The notes under the pieces are model-generated. The model was not told the DNA's origin. It saw only the letters and a list, made by a program, of their open reading frames with translations, and ran no database searches. The position numbers and the translations under genes are program-made. A DNA stretch of 64,000 nucleotides from Saussurea involucrata. Taxonomy: Eukaryota > Streptophyta > Magnoliopsida > Asterales > Asteraceae. The DNA lies in assembly GCA_033807775.1 (NCBI GenBank), contig CM066314.1:38051501-38115500 (forward strand), read 5' to 3'. Of this stretch, positions 11,022 through 22,606 are shown one piece after another. Position 1 is the first letter of the stretch. Each line of letters starts with the position of its first letter.

Positions 11022-11444
11022 AAGGTAAAAAACCGAATAGATTACAACAGGATTCCTAAAACACTAGGAGGTGCTAGGTCAAGCCCACTATTCAGATACC
11101 AAGAGACTCAGACCACACAGCCAAACCAAAGAAACCAAGCACTCAAGAGAACAGGTAGGGAAAAACAACACAGACAAGTGAGCAGAAAATGCAGATACAA
11201 AACAAATACCAGAAGATTAAAGGAAGAGAGGACTTACAGGGCACTCCTTGTCAGCATAATAGAGCAAAATAGAGAGAGCACAGCGGAAAGTAAAGCAGAG
11301 GTAAAAAAACTTACAGTGCTTTTAGCAATACAAGGTCCACAAACCGTCTTGGACAAAACACAAGTAGTGTTTAGCCAAGATACCTGAACAGAATAAAGGA
11401 ATTTTTCTCCAAAAGAGTACAGGTAAACTAGAACAAGTATATCA

Positions 11445-12170
11445 ACAGTAAGATCTGAGAGAACACGGACCAGATCTGTAATACAAAGGAAAGAAAAAGG
11501 AGGACCGGGCCTGAGATAATGGACTAGGTCTGGACAATACAGAAAAAGGAAAAAGAGAACCGGACCAGATCTGAGAAACGGACTAGGTCTGGAGAGCGTA
11601 AAATGAATGGACCAGATCTGAGATTAAGGACTAGATCTGGAGAGCGTAAAATAACGGGACCAGATCTGAGATTAAGGACTAGATCTGGAGAACCAAACAA
11701 GATGAGCCAAAGGACAGATCTAATAGGCAAAAAACTTTGAGCATAAACAATCAGATATGTGTGTATAACAACCAGATCTGAGAAGAGATCCAAGAAACTC
11801 CTTGACTGAGCCTAGCCTCCTAAAAATTACTAATCAGAAGATGAATGGAGGCATCATTGTTCTCAGGTGAATGTTAGATCTCAACAAGAAATGACAGTGG
11901 TATCGAATTTTAGAAAAACGACATGTGGATGTGTGTATATTGATTTAAACAAACACAGATCTTGAAATCGATATAAACAAATCTGAGTAGTGTGTATATC
12001 GAGGAAGAAAAACACAGATCTGTGTGTTGGTTTAAAAAACAGATCTGCAAGTGTATTTATCGATGAAAAACATACTAAAGAAACAGATTAAAGGCAGATT
12101 AAACCAACAGTTCTTGGTGTATGTATATATCGATTAAATCTGTTTTGTTAAAAAACACCAGATCTGTTTT
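11445..12170. repeat. AGATCT-rich repeat region with 48-bp tandem units in the E4 leader
   Basis: I count 14 AGATCT hexamers in about 725 bp, mostly as CAGATCTG or TAGATCTGG. Two consecutive 48-bp units start at 11,581 and 11,629 and a third partial unit at 11,677; each carries an AGATCT pair around AGATTAAGGACTAGATCTGG. More diverged copies flank them. The hexamer is self-complementary, so it could act as a palindromic protein site or an RNA kissing-loop seed. Both are inferences. Confidence 0.8.
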
Positions 12171-12454
12171 GATACCAGAAAATAGCCGACGTATCTAAAG
12201 AGAAACTCGACGAGATGATCGATTAAGGCACACAAAAAACGATCAGAAACATTGATTTAATCATGAGAAACGGAGGTCAAACAGGAGTCAAGCAACCGCA
12301 CAACCAGAACCCTTAGGGTTTCGTAAGGTTTGTAGCATCATCGAACTCCAGCAACTCCGAAACAAGAAAAAGAAGAATCAGATTTACAATGATTGAAGAC
12401 GATGAGAAGTACCTGAGGTTGAAGACGATGGAGATCAGGATATCGAGCCTAGTT

Positions 12455-12466
12455 GCTCTGATACCA
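12455..12466 (-). promoter_or_regulatory. Primer-binding site of E4 (tRNA-Met type)
   Basis: On the minus strand TGGTATCAGAGC follows the last base of the 5' LTR directly. This is the standard plant LTR-element site complementary to the 3' end of initiator methionine tRNA, where reverse transcription is primed. Confidence 0.93.
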
Positions 12467-12850
12467 TCTTGAAAGGAACAACTTCATTATTATTCAACCT
12501 CAAATACAAACTCTAGTCTATAAACAAAATGAAACCCTAAAATGTTTGAGAGAAAGAAAGTATTTTCTAAAATGAAAATGAGACTAAATGAAATCTGATT
12601 AGCCTTCCATACGTGAAAGACCACTTCTATAAATACTAGAAGCCTTTTACAATCCAGTCCCTGAAGTTCAACCAAAATAGCTCAGCAACCCTTCGTCTTT
12701 GACCAGATGTGAGGAGCCATCCACATATTTCAGCTTTATACACTTTTAGTCCGAACTTCAATTCCATCCTTTTATTTTATCTATTCCTGAAATATTACAA
12801 ACAACCCAGAGTCAAGATTGTATGATAATTTTGTAATTATATTTCCAACA
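12467..12850 (-). repeat. 5' LTR of E4 (384 bp)
   Basis: Partner of 6131-6514. It would carry the element promoter; on the minus strand a TATTTATAG stretch near 12,630 is a weak TATA-like candidate. The ends are TGTTGG...CAAGA in element sense. The target duplication AGTTC follows at 12,851. Confidence 0.93.
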
Positions 12851-13276
12851 AGTTCCTTGGTTGTTCACAACGAGCTATTTCTGATTTGAGTTGTTGGATA
12901 CGTGGGCCGTTAACCACCGAAAAACGCTCATTCAGATCTTCCCACAACAATTTTGCACTATCGTAGTTTGACAACATAGATTTCACCTCTGGATCGATAG
13001 TGTTCATGATCCAAGAGACAAGCATACAATGGATTACTACCCAATCGTCCTTCGTACATGGTGGATTAAACTCCGTAATCGACCCATCCAAGAATCCGAA
13101 CTTACATCTGGATGTCAAAGCCATATGAATGGCATGGGCCCAATCATCAAAATTATCCTTCTTCAGCCTCACCGGGGTGATGAAGTCTCCTGGTCGATCC
13201 GGTGGCCCAAGAAAAAACGGTGAGTTTGGTTCGATTTGGGTGGTGGTGGTGGTGGCCCAGCTTCTGCACCAACCAT
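12851..13276 (-). pseudogene. Copia gag N-terminus (E3), cut off by E4
   Basis: In element sense it starts at the ATG at 13,276 with a proline-rich start, then KKDNFDDWAHAIHMALTSR and KFGFLDGSI of the copia gag N-terminal region, and continues up to the E4 insertion. A one-base slip in a T run near 13,215 separates the ATG from the conserved part. The continuation is at 5118-6130. Gag would have bound element RNA; this copy is dead. Confidence 0.82.
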
Positions 13277-13324
13277 GGTGATGTATGGGATAGGATTTTT
13301 CTAAGCCTTATGACTCTGATACCA

Positions 13325-13372
13325 TGATAATTCCAGGCAAATCTTGTTTTATTAAAACTTCAGGAAGCTCAA

Positions 13373-13447
<75 letters not shown>

Positions 13448-13553
13448 AAGAAGGGAAGTAAGCCTTAGAGGAATAAGGATAAATTAGAGATAAGCCTCAT
13501 CATGCCTTAATACAAGGGATGAACTCTAAACACTTAGCTTAATATTCCCAACA
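13325..13553 (-). repeat. 5' LTR of E3 (about 229 bp)
   Basis: Begins right after the primer-binding complement ACTCTGATACCA (13,313-13,324). Its plus-strand ends are TGATAATTCC and TTCCCAACA, giving TG...CA. It contains a 69-bp AT microsatellite (13,376-13,444), which inflates its length. No second LTR is in the window. Confidence 0.72.
13376..13444. repeat. (AT)n microsatellite inside the E3 LTR
   Basis: Uninterrupted alternating A/T of about 69 bp. Shorter AT runs occur at about 15,115-15,139, 15,284-15,301, 17,418-17,432 and 17,739-17,758. Such runs are length-variable; this one lies in an old LTR and may exaggerate its apparent size. Confidence 0.95.
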
Positions 13554-15849
13554 ACATCACCAATGAGGTAGAGAAGATGATACCATGGATTACTTCAATA
13601 TTTCTACAAATTTTGTGTTGATACAAGAAAAAGTAAAATATTTCCTTCATAAAATTAATAAATGGAGAAATTAATTTAGACATGTTCCTTTTTCTTCTAT
13701 TAATTTTTAGCCTAATTTATGCCCGAAAAAGATCCAATTTAGATCGATTCAGGTCGGTCATAATTGCAAACCATCGAATCCACATTGCTTGTATGTGAGT
13801 GATTGCTTCCTTGGGCTTATAACGATCGCACAATCTATTGATACCTGCATACAAACATGTTACACATTATTCAAATTATCAAAACCAATACAAATCTTTA
13901 ATCCTCCGATAAACTTTTAAGTTTTTTTTATTCTTTTTTCTATTTACTTAAACATCTTGACAAGTAACAAATATTATGACCATTTATCAAATTCTCTAAC
14001 TATGTTGTAATTTTTTATTACATGACAAAATGCATAAAATCAACCGATGTTACTTATAGGTTGAGCATCCATCTTTTGTTAGAAATAGGGGTAGGAGTGA
14101 ATGATAGAACTGAATAATCTCAAGAATCGTGTATAGAGCACTTTTCAAATACAATTATTCGACCTTAATAACCTCATATTCATGAATACAGTATTGGAAT
14201 AATACTCGAGAATATCTCTAATTTCAAAGGCTGTGAAATCGATATTCTGATCTCATTTTTACTTATTTATATGAGAGATCGACATTTACAGACGGTTAAA
14301 TGGTAATAACCGTTAATGAATAAGATTGAAGAGTAGTTATAACCGAATCAGGGTTCTAGATCCAAAGTCCGAGTTCAAGTCTAAACTCTAACTCTAAAGA
14401 GGAATTCTGAAAGCATTGATCAGAACTCTGACTCGAGTTTATGACTTACTTAATTTTCTTAACTCTGGAAACGACAAGGTCCATGACCCTACGGTCCAAA
14501 GTTAAGGACTTAGTCGAATTTCAACACAACTTCATAACTCTGATATGAATGATCGGATCTCTGATCACACAAGCACAAACTTAGTGAAATTCTCGCTAAG
14601 TTTGACTATTCATAAGTTCCAAAAACCCTGGGGCTGCCCCTAACGCAAGGGGGTTGCCCGCAACCCATGCTCTATGGCAATCTAAGTTGATAAGGGCAAC
14701 ATTTGTGAGTGTGCACTCCACACCTCCAACTCACGTATGTTAATTTGCCATATCACTTTAATCTGTCTCTAGTAAATCACAATTACACCAAAATGATTAG
14801 TGACACTAAAATCATCAACATTTGGCAGGTTATATTAGTAGAAAAAAGGAAAAAAATGAACAGTTGTTACACTAATTAAAAAAAAGTAATTAGAGTAACC
14901 ATTTTGTTATTACACTAAAGAGAAACTAAGACAACCCTATTTATATATTTTAGAGACTTTGAAATTTCATTTTTAATTTTAAGAATTTTTAGTGATTTTC
15001 CCGGTGAAAAAAATTAATCCTATGATTGATTGGAAAGAATACACCCAATGATTGCGGAGACAATATTACAGGCATGTGACAGTGGCCCCATCACCACGCA
15101 CCACTGTAATAAAATTATATATATATATATATATATATAAAACAGGAAACATTCCTCAATCTTTAAATACATTTTCCACTTTTCACGTTACAAAAAGTTG
15201 CCTTCTTTATGCATATGGTCGACTAAAAATCAGTGTCCAACATACCATAGATCGTTAACATGAAAGAGACCAAAACATTTAACATATATATATATATATA
15301 TTTAAAAGAAAATTAATGACTTCATTCGACTTCTAATTTCAGGTTGAAATAGACCCTAATCCTCTTTCTTCTCTTGTAAGCTCCAAAACATGGGCGGACC
15401 CAAGTGAGTGGTTACGGTGGAGGCGAAGGGTAAAAATTTCTAGGTACGTGAAATGTGTAATCGTATCGTTTTGTAAGATGCTAACGTATTATTTTGAAAA
15501 CTTCAAGAAGATGCAACGATTTTTCATGTTAAGCTCAACTTCTCACACATACACATCAATCTTTACAAAGTCAATTATGAATCCAAAACAAACAAAATTC
15601 AGATGTTGAGAGATGCAAAACCAAATTAAAACAAATGACAATCAAACAGAAGTACAAGTTGTACATATCATGATGTGATTAATTATTGCTAATCCTAGTC
15701 ATTAATTACCACTAAGTTGGATGTTTTTGGCCATCACATTATTGATTAATTACTCTTCTGTTTAGCAAAGATTAACACCATTATGTTGTGGATTTGAAGA
15801 GATGTCAATGGATGCTTGAATGACTGACTAATCATCATTAAATATTTCT
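13554..15849. other. Intergenic or intronic DNA without recognised gene
   Basis: AT-rich sequence with no long frame. A stretch at about 14,078-14,720 (TGTTAGAAATAGGGG to a GC-rich patch near 14,630-14,665, GGGGCTGCCCCTAACGC) resembles a degraded LTR, but I cannot fix its ends. Around 15,388 the phrase GGGCGGACCCAAGTGAGTGG looks like the end of a small DNA transposon; not proven. The expected last exon of the neighbouring LEA2 gene was searched for here by eye and not found. Confidence 0.5.
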
Positions 15850-16692
15850 CTAACTAACGGCGTACATTAGCAAAAGGCATGTGTGGGAGATGGACTTTTT
15901 GGCAATAGCACAGAGTTGTTGAAAACTGGGGTAGAAAATAGAAATGCTAACCTGCACAGCGGGTGAAGTTAACCCAATGATCCGAATCTTTGCCCTTACA
16001 TCACCCATGATCCGAAGTTCGACCCGGTCATTAAGCGAAGCATCTCTCACCAAATCAGCAGCATCCGCCTGTAACAAATTAACCCGATCCACCGACACCG
16101 TCGTCTGCACCTGCCGAATACTGTGCGCAGGCTGGAAAAACCCGGGTACGGTGCCTCGACCCAACGGAATCCCACGGTACATTATATTAAACGTGGACTC
16201 CTCGTACTTGATCCCAACCTTGTTATCGTTTTTTGCGGTAAACATCATTCGTATGGCGAGCGAAAGAGAGGCGGAGCTGGGGGAATTAACGTTGGCGGTG
16301 GGAGAATTGAGGTTGATGTATTGGACGCCGACTTGTTGGAGATTGAATTCGGGTTTTTTGGGTTTAACGGCGAGGAAGACGACGAGGATGACGGTGACGG
16401 CGAGGAGGGCGAGGAAGGAGAAGAGGAGGATAAGGCAACAACAGCAGCCTTTGATTGAGGCGGAGGTGGAGGAGGAAGAGTTAGGATAATAATGTTGGTT
16501 GTTGTGGCGTGGGTGGTAGTTTGATGGTGGTGGTGGGAGGGTTGTGTGGTGGTGGTGGTGTGCGGAGCTGTTAGTGTCGGAGGTCATAATTTGGTTCTCC
16601 GACGAAGAATGAGGCGGTGGGGTGACGTGAAGAAATGGGTAAAGCTCACCGTTTTGTTTTCGGGGCTTTTGGAAAGAGGGAGAGTGGAGCAA
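15850..16692 (-). CDS. LEA2/NHL-type membrane-anchored protein, exon 1 (host gene)
   Basis: Late-embryogenesis-abundant group 2 domain protein; plant members are membrane-anchored and linked to stress or defence, and the exact role here is unknown. The frame gives 280 residues. A more natural start is Met36 (ATG at 16,587), just before a His/Pro/Ser-rich tail (36-80). A Cys cluster (KGCCCC, 82-86) precedes one transmembrane segment at about 87-109, then KPKKPEFNLQQVGV and a beta-rich LEA2 domain (about 120-247) with MYRGIPLGRGTVPGFFQ and AADLVRDASLNDRVEL. At 15,952/15,951 the minus strand reads CAG|GTTAGC after codon 247, where the family has a phase-0 intron, so the last 33 residues are probably intron read-through. 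The real last exon is not found nearby. A retrotransposon LTR begins only about 60 bp upstream of the open frame. Confidence 0.82.
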   Translation of the reverse strand: MLHSPSFQKPRKQNGELYPFLHVTPPPHSSSENQIMTSDTNSSAHHHHHTTLPPPPSNYHPRHNNQHYYPNSSSSTSASIKGCCCCLILLFSFLALLAVTVILVVFLAVKPKKPEFNLQQVGVQYINLNSPTANVNSPSSASLSLAIRMMFTAKNDNKVGIKYEESTFNIMYRGIPLGRGTVPGFFQPAHSIRQVQTTVSVDRVNLLQADAADLVRDASLNDRVELRIMGDVRAKIRIIGLTSPAVQVSISIFYPSFQQLCAIAKKSISHTCLLLMYAVS

Positions 16693-16750
16693 AAGCGAGT
16701 GTGTATTTTAAAGCAGAAATTTTTAAAAATTGTGGAGAGAATATGAGAAT

Positions 16751-16936
16751 AAATTGAGATACGTGTCATTATCAAAAGGAAGTGATTGAAAGAATATTTT
16801 CCTACTATTAGATATTATCATAATTAATGTTTCTTTTTCGTTGTAAACTTCTCCCTATATAAAAGGCTTATGATTAATGAGAATTACGATTCATTCTCTC
16901 CATTCTATTGTGTTCTGTTTCGTTTTTCCTTTAACA
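16751..16936 (+). repeat. 5' LTR of E5 (left edge approximate)
   Basis: From GATACGTGTCATTATCAAAAG onward it matches 24,830-25,010 closely, including the stretch around TTGAAAGAATATTTTCCTAC and the TATA region, and it ends CCTTTAACA. The first bases (AAATTGAG versus TGTTGAAGG in the 3' copy) are worn, so the start is uncertain by a few bases. Confidence 0.82.
16856..16864 (+). promoter_or_regulatory. TATA box of the E5 5' LTR
   Basis: TATATAAAA in the context CTCCCTATATAAAAGGC, conserved in the 3' LTR near 24,928. It would drive the element rightward, away from the LEA2 gene on the opposite strand. Confidence 0.55.
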
Positions 16937-16949
16937 CGTTATCAGCACG
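16937..16949 (+). promoter_or_regulatory. Primer-binding site of E5
   Basis: CGTTATCAGCACG follows the LTR end directly. A site of this form (TTATCAGCACG) is seen in other plant copia elements, so it supports the border, although it differs from the TGGTATCAGAGC form used by E3, E4, E12 and E14. Confidence 0.6.
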
Positions 16950-19900
16950 TATGCTCAATCAGTTCACGGATAGATTTTTTGGGCTCCAACTGCATCAATC
17001 AGTTTGGAATACTTCTACAATCCAAGTAAGCATCTTTATATGAATTTACGTTTTTTGTGTATGGATTAATATTAACCATGTCCGTTAATGTTTCTTATCC
17101 ATAATAACACTGTTGCTAGTTTTCCATCTACTTGATTATGCGTTGGATTCTCTTTTTAAAATAAAATACAATTTATAATCATGTTTTTTTATATTTTGTT
17201 TGCATAACAATCTAATGATTAAATATGCCCTTATGTGATCTTGATTATTAAGAAAAACACACAAATAAAATAAAGTGTTATCGATCATATTAATATTTGA
17301 GTTTATGTAATTTCAGTTTTTTATATGTATTCCTGATAGCATAAATGGATTTCGACCTCCACTGTAAAACCTAATAATAATATTTTATATTTGTTATTAT
17401 TATTATAATTATTTGTTTATATATATATATATACATATATGAACATACAATCTTATATATAAATATTTTAGTAAATTAAGTTATATGAAGACAAATGGAT
17501 TTTTTTTCTTTTGTATCAATTATAATCGAAAATGTTTATTTTTTTTCCTTTGAAAACAAGATTACGTGAATTTATTAGATTTTGTTGTGATTTTAATGAA
17601 ATATCTTTAAATTCAATAATTACGTAATAATTTTTATTTTCTTGCCATAGAAGAAATCTTAAATAAATAAAATATCATGATCATATTGGGATGTATTTGA
17701 CTACCATAAAAAAATTACAAAGAGCCAAAAAAAAAATAAATATATATATATATATATAGACGATCAAATTAGATTTATTTATGGATTTCTTTTAATTGAT
17801 CGATCATTTGGACCAATCGGTTGTTACTTATTTTGGATTATTGTATTTTTAGCTTTGTTAAAAATAAGTTAATTTGTATTAAATTTATTATTTATCTTGG
17901 TATGCTTAATTAGTTTACAATCTTGATATCTTATTTGATTAATATAATTATGTAAATGTTATTTACTTATTTGATACACTAATTTGATTTAGACTATTTA
18001 AATCGGTCTTGGATATGATAACTGATTTATTCAAATGTTTATTTTGTTTTTTTTAACTTAATATTACCGCATAATATTTAAATGATTATCTTATTAATGT
18101 TTATCTTGCTTGTGAGTTCCTACTCATAACTTTCAACTTATAATTAACTTTTGGAAGTTACACTTCCAACCCACATATATTTTGGCATTTTACCAAAAGC
18201 TCCAAAACAAAATACTATAAGATGTTAAAAGTTTGATTTTGATTTTATGTCAAAACCAATACTTATTTGTTTAAGGGTAATTTCGTACAATGCTATTAAG
18301 ATATTAAAACATTGAAATAGGCTTCATATGCCAAACTCATATTCGTTTTGGCCTCGTGCTAAAAGTTCTATAATTAACAGTTATCTTCAAATTAAATACA
18401 TCACATGATATCGATTGGATTTTGTCAAACGTGTGTAAATAGCCCTAAGGTTTATAGGGACTTAAGGAATCCATGTGATTCCCCTAATAGAAATCCAATA
18501 GAATGAGTGGTTTCTATTAGCAAATTGAAATATTGATGAAGCATTATCAACAAAATGTAAGGATACAAAAATCCAATACTATTATGATAATGAAATTTCA
18601 TGCATAACATAATAAGTATAAACCATAATTCACTATTTTAGAAAATAATATGTTCTCCATTTTCTACGACATCTTTGAATCGGAAGGATTGGATTACTAT
18701 AAGATAGGTTCGAAAAATACAAGAAAATATGTAAAAATCATCGAACCATTTTGACCCTAAAGAAAAAAAAAACTAGATGTTAAGATACAAGTAAATATTT
18801 TAAAACTTTTGAGACGATAGATCAGTCACAACCTTCAGAGAGAATAACTAGAAACCCCCAAGAACCGTGGGTAGTCCCAAAAAGGAAATTCGGGAATATT
18901 CAGTACCATATACTTCTCAAACTAATCATACAGTGGAAAGAAACCTACTTACTTGATTACAAGAAGGTGATTGATTTTGACAAAGAAATGACATGTCTCC
19001 AAATGCATCTCAATCTTTGTGGCAAGGAACTCACAAAAGATTATGCGAATCATAACATCTTTTCATCTTTCCTATATCACCAATCATACTAATGAAACAG
19101 TATAAGCTGCAATATAACCTTTAACAAACTCATTAACTTAATTCAAGTGGCTAAGAGTTGTAGCAATTTTTTTTAACAACACTAGACATACCCGGATAAA
19201 GAAAATTCTTGGGGTTAGTTGCAAGCGTTGGAGGTGGAAAGAACCCCAAAGGATAGTGAGTTGAACATATCCACACACATATGCTAAATATGTACCATAT
19301 GGACAAGGTTGTGGAAAGGGTCAAATTCATGGCAAGAGTCGGGAACGAACTCCTAATAGAAAATGGGACAACTTATAAATGAACTATGTCATATCTAAGA
19401 TTGGTTAAGTATAAGTTTATTTGAATACACTTTAACTATCAAATTAATTGCATTTGCGTATATATACACCTGAGTTTATAGTTGTTTTAGATGTAAATAA
19501 TCACATAAAAAACAAATGCAAAACTCTCAATGTTCTTCGTTCCATGTAGGAATGTATCGAGGAGAACTTGATTGTTTTTGTGGCATCTCATACAATCCTA
19601 AGAAATAGATTATTTTCATTAATTATTTTAATTCCTCTAAACACTTAGACAATGGACTGTCACTTGTTGCTAGAGCACTATATCAATATGAATCTTGTTA
19701 AAATATTCGTACCAATCATATTATAAGAATGGAAATGGGTATATGTACATTAACTCTAATGATATGAAAGCGAAATATATTAGAGAAATTAATGTATCAG
19801 ATTAATGAATTATCTATGTTAGTAAATCATATTTTGTCACCAATAAAGAACTTTGGAACAATGACACATATATATTTTGGCATGACCACGTGGGACACCA

Positions 19901-22606
19901 TGGTCATGACATAGTGATCTATGTATTGCAAAATACACTTAGATACATTCTCTTTCGAGTGAAAGATAAAACGAGGGGATTAACCAAATTGTAACTGTTG
20001 ACTTCTACTGCACAAGAAGCAACACCACCATCATAACATGCCCTCTCTAATACCTAGAACTTTTATATACCCTGATCCTTAGCCAAATCAGGAATGAGAC
20101 CATCCTAAAGCTAAGGACATAATATAAAAATATTTCATTCTTACAACGAATACAAGGTGATATTTATGGACATAAACATCCAGAATGCGGGCCATTAAAG
20201 TACTTTATGGTTCTGGTTTTGACACGATGAACACGTGTCGTATTATAGTCCACATGAAATGTTGCACTTATACATTAAGGACTCACCACCCTGATTTTTT
20301 CTCATCAAGTCTACATGACTTAGAATGCTGGAGAATTTACATCATAAGGATTTGATGATTATTGCATTTGTACCGCATGTGTATATATAAAATGGTCTCG
20401 TAAAATGATAAAAGTTGTCATCAAAAGAATATAGATGGTAGCTAGGGCATTGGTTATGCGCACCAACTTATCCACATCCGCATGGGGTAATGCAATATTC
20501 GTGTTTAGACCCACAACCAGCCAACCAATCTTGTGCGTACCAGTTGGTAACTGGATATAAGCCTGATGTTTTACATTTACGTATGTTTGGTTGTGTTGTA
20601 TATGTGCCAATTACGCCCCCACAACGTACCAAAATGGGTCTTAAAGACGAGTCATTAAATGTTGGATATGAACCCCCAAGAATTATCCGTTAATTAGAAC
20701 CCTTGACGAGTGATCCCTTTACCGCTAGATTTGCGGGTTGTCACTTTGATGAGACAACCTTCCTGTTGTTAGGGGGAGATAGGAAAAAGGATTTTCCATG
20801 GGAACAACAGGAAGTGACATTGAATATTTCAATTGTGTCTCATTTTGATCCCCAAAAACTTCACAATGTAAAGTTGAAGTCAAACGAATCAGACTCGATA
20901 CCTGATATGTTTAATATTATCTAGAGTGACAAGATCACATATACGAGCTGCAAACATACTCGCAAGGTCAAAAGTCTCCAAACAAGGGCACAACGTCGCT
21001 GGAAGTACGTTGCAATCACACATGGTGAAGGTGTGTTTGAGGTCGTAGCTCCCAAAAGGAAATGGGGGAAGCTACTTGGTTCGATAGGTACTCATCTAAA
21101 GGAAGAGAAGAGTAAGGCACAACCATATATCATCAATACATGAGATTATCTCTGATTAAATCTATGTCTATGAATCATTACTGGAGGACGCTCCGAAGTT
21201 AATATTGATTCCAGAGATCAAAAAAATCTCAAATGAATATGAGTCGATGGACAGATCATAAATACTAAATGATGATATATTTACATATATCGTTGCTTAT
21301 GAGATAATAGAGCATGATGTCGTCGAACCATGCTCAGTTGAAGAATGTCAACAAAGAGCAAATTGGCCTAAATAAAAAGAAGCAATCCAGGATAATTATT
21401 TGACAAATGAACAGGTATTTGGTTCGGTAGTGCTAACCGACCAAGTGTAAAGCATGTAGGACATAGATAAATCATTTGTCAGGGAAGCGTAATGAGAATA
21501 ATTAAGTCATAATATATAAGGCTCTCTTTTGGCGCAAGGTTTCTCATAACGCACTGGATTGACCACAATAAGACTTACTCTCTTGTGATGGAGAACGCTC
21601 TGCTAATTAATTAGCCAAGTAGTTTCCGAAGGACTGGAAATTGCAGCTCAACGATGTAGTTACTACATATCTCTATAGGGATATAAATTCAGAGATATAA
21701 AGTGCTAGATGGCATTATACCAATATCAAGTAACTTTAAACTATGAAATGTGATTATAATAAATATGAAACACTCACTTTATAGATTAAAGCAATCTATG
21801 CAGATGTGGTATACCCGCTTGAGTGAATACTTGATTGGGAAACGATAAATAAGAACGATGAACTGTGCCCTTGCATATTTATATAAGAAAACAAGTCCCA
21901 GATTTTCATAGTAGCTCTATATGTCGATGTTACGAACATAATAGGCACTCTTGATGAAATAAGAGAAAACACAAGCTACTTGAAATCTGAATTTGAGATG
22001 AAAGATCGTGGGAAAACTTGGTTTTGTCTAGATACTTGAGCTACGAAACCGAGTTTGTGGAATATTAATCCACTGATCCGTATATGTCTAGAAAATGATC
22101 AGGCGGCCTAATATAGACAAAGCGCATCCGATTAGCAGTCCCATGATCGGTCAATGTGTTGGATATAAGGAAAGATCCATTTCGTCTAAAGGATGAGGAC
22201 GAAGAGGTGTTAGGAGCTGGAATTCCATACCCAAGTACAATAGGCGCATTATTGTACTCAACATAATACACTTGACCGTATATTGTACTTCTCACTGAAC
22301 TTGTCAGCTAGATTTAGCTAAGCGCCAACGCAACGTCATTGGAGTGATTTCAAATTAATCTTTGGCACCGTTGACGTGGGCTTATAATTTCCCTACGGAG
22401 ATAAATGGATTGATAAAGAAACTTCAATACCTACTTAGATTGTGAGCGGCAAAAGTATTGACTCCTATAGAAAAACATCAAACAATGCCTTGGTATATAT
22501 TTGCTGATATTAGGTATATGTTTGACCGATATAAAGGTTGTTCCCAAAATGGATAAGGAATTATCATATGGAACATGCCGATTGCTTGGAAGTAAACTAA
22601 GCAAAC

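Larger units (their letters stand above)
11022..12466 (-). other. Long untranslated leader of E4
   Basis: Some 1.4 kb lies between the 5' LTR and the gag start, far longer than most copia leaders. I see no conserved protein in it. It is rich in AGATCT hexamers and contains a 48-bp tandem repeat (separate entry). Packaging and dimerisation signals are expected in this region for the family; nothing more specific can be read. Confidence 0.75.
6131..12850 (-). mobile_element. E4: complete, apparently intact Ty1/copia retrotransposon (6720 bp)
   Basis: Two 384-bp LTRs (6131-6514 and 12,467-12,850) differ at one position that I can find (near 6289 and its partner). A 5-bp target duplication AGTTC flanks the element (6126-6130, 12,851-12,855). 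The tRNA-Met-type primer-binding site abuts the 5' LTR, a purine-rich tract abuts the 3' LTR, and one uninterrupted 1499-codon gag-pol frame lies between. This is the signature of a recent, potentially autonomous insertion. It sits in E3 gag. Confidence 0.95.
5118..13553 (-). mobile_element. E3: old copia element, 5' part only, split by E4
   Basis: On the minus strand the order is LTR (13,553-13,325), primer-binding site complementary to initiator tRNA-Met (13,324-13,313), gag, then protease and the start of integrase. It is cut at 5118 by E2 and interrupted at 6131-12,850 by E4. The E4 target duplication AGTTC occurs at 6126-6130 and 12,851-12,855 on either side of that insertion. The rest of pol and its 3' LTR should lie left of the window beyond E2/E1. 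Many stops and frameshifts mark it as old. Confidence 0.8.

Noticed and set aside
12451..12466. tRNA-Met-like sequences (also at 13,313, 38,424 and 58,083)
   Set aside because: Only 12 bases complementary to a tRNA 3' end, placed directly at LTR edges: primer-binding sites, not tRNA genes.
14078..14720. Possible solo copia LTR downstream of LEA2
   Set aside because: Has an LTR-like start and a GC-rich patch, but I could not find matching ends or a target duplication.
15944..16489. Plus-strand frames opposite the LEA2 exon
   Set aside because: Antisense shadows of a GC-richer coding exon; the minus strand carries the recognisable LEA2 domain.
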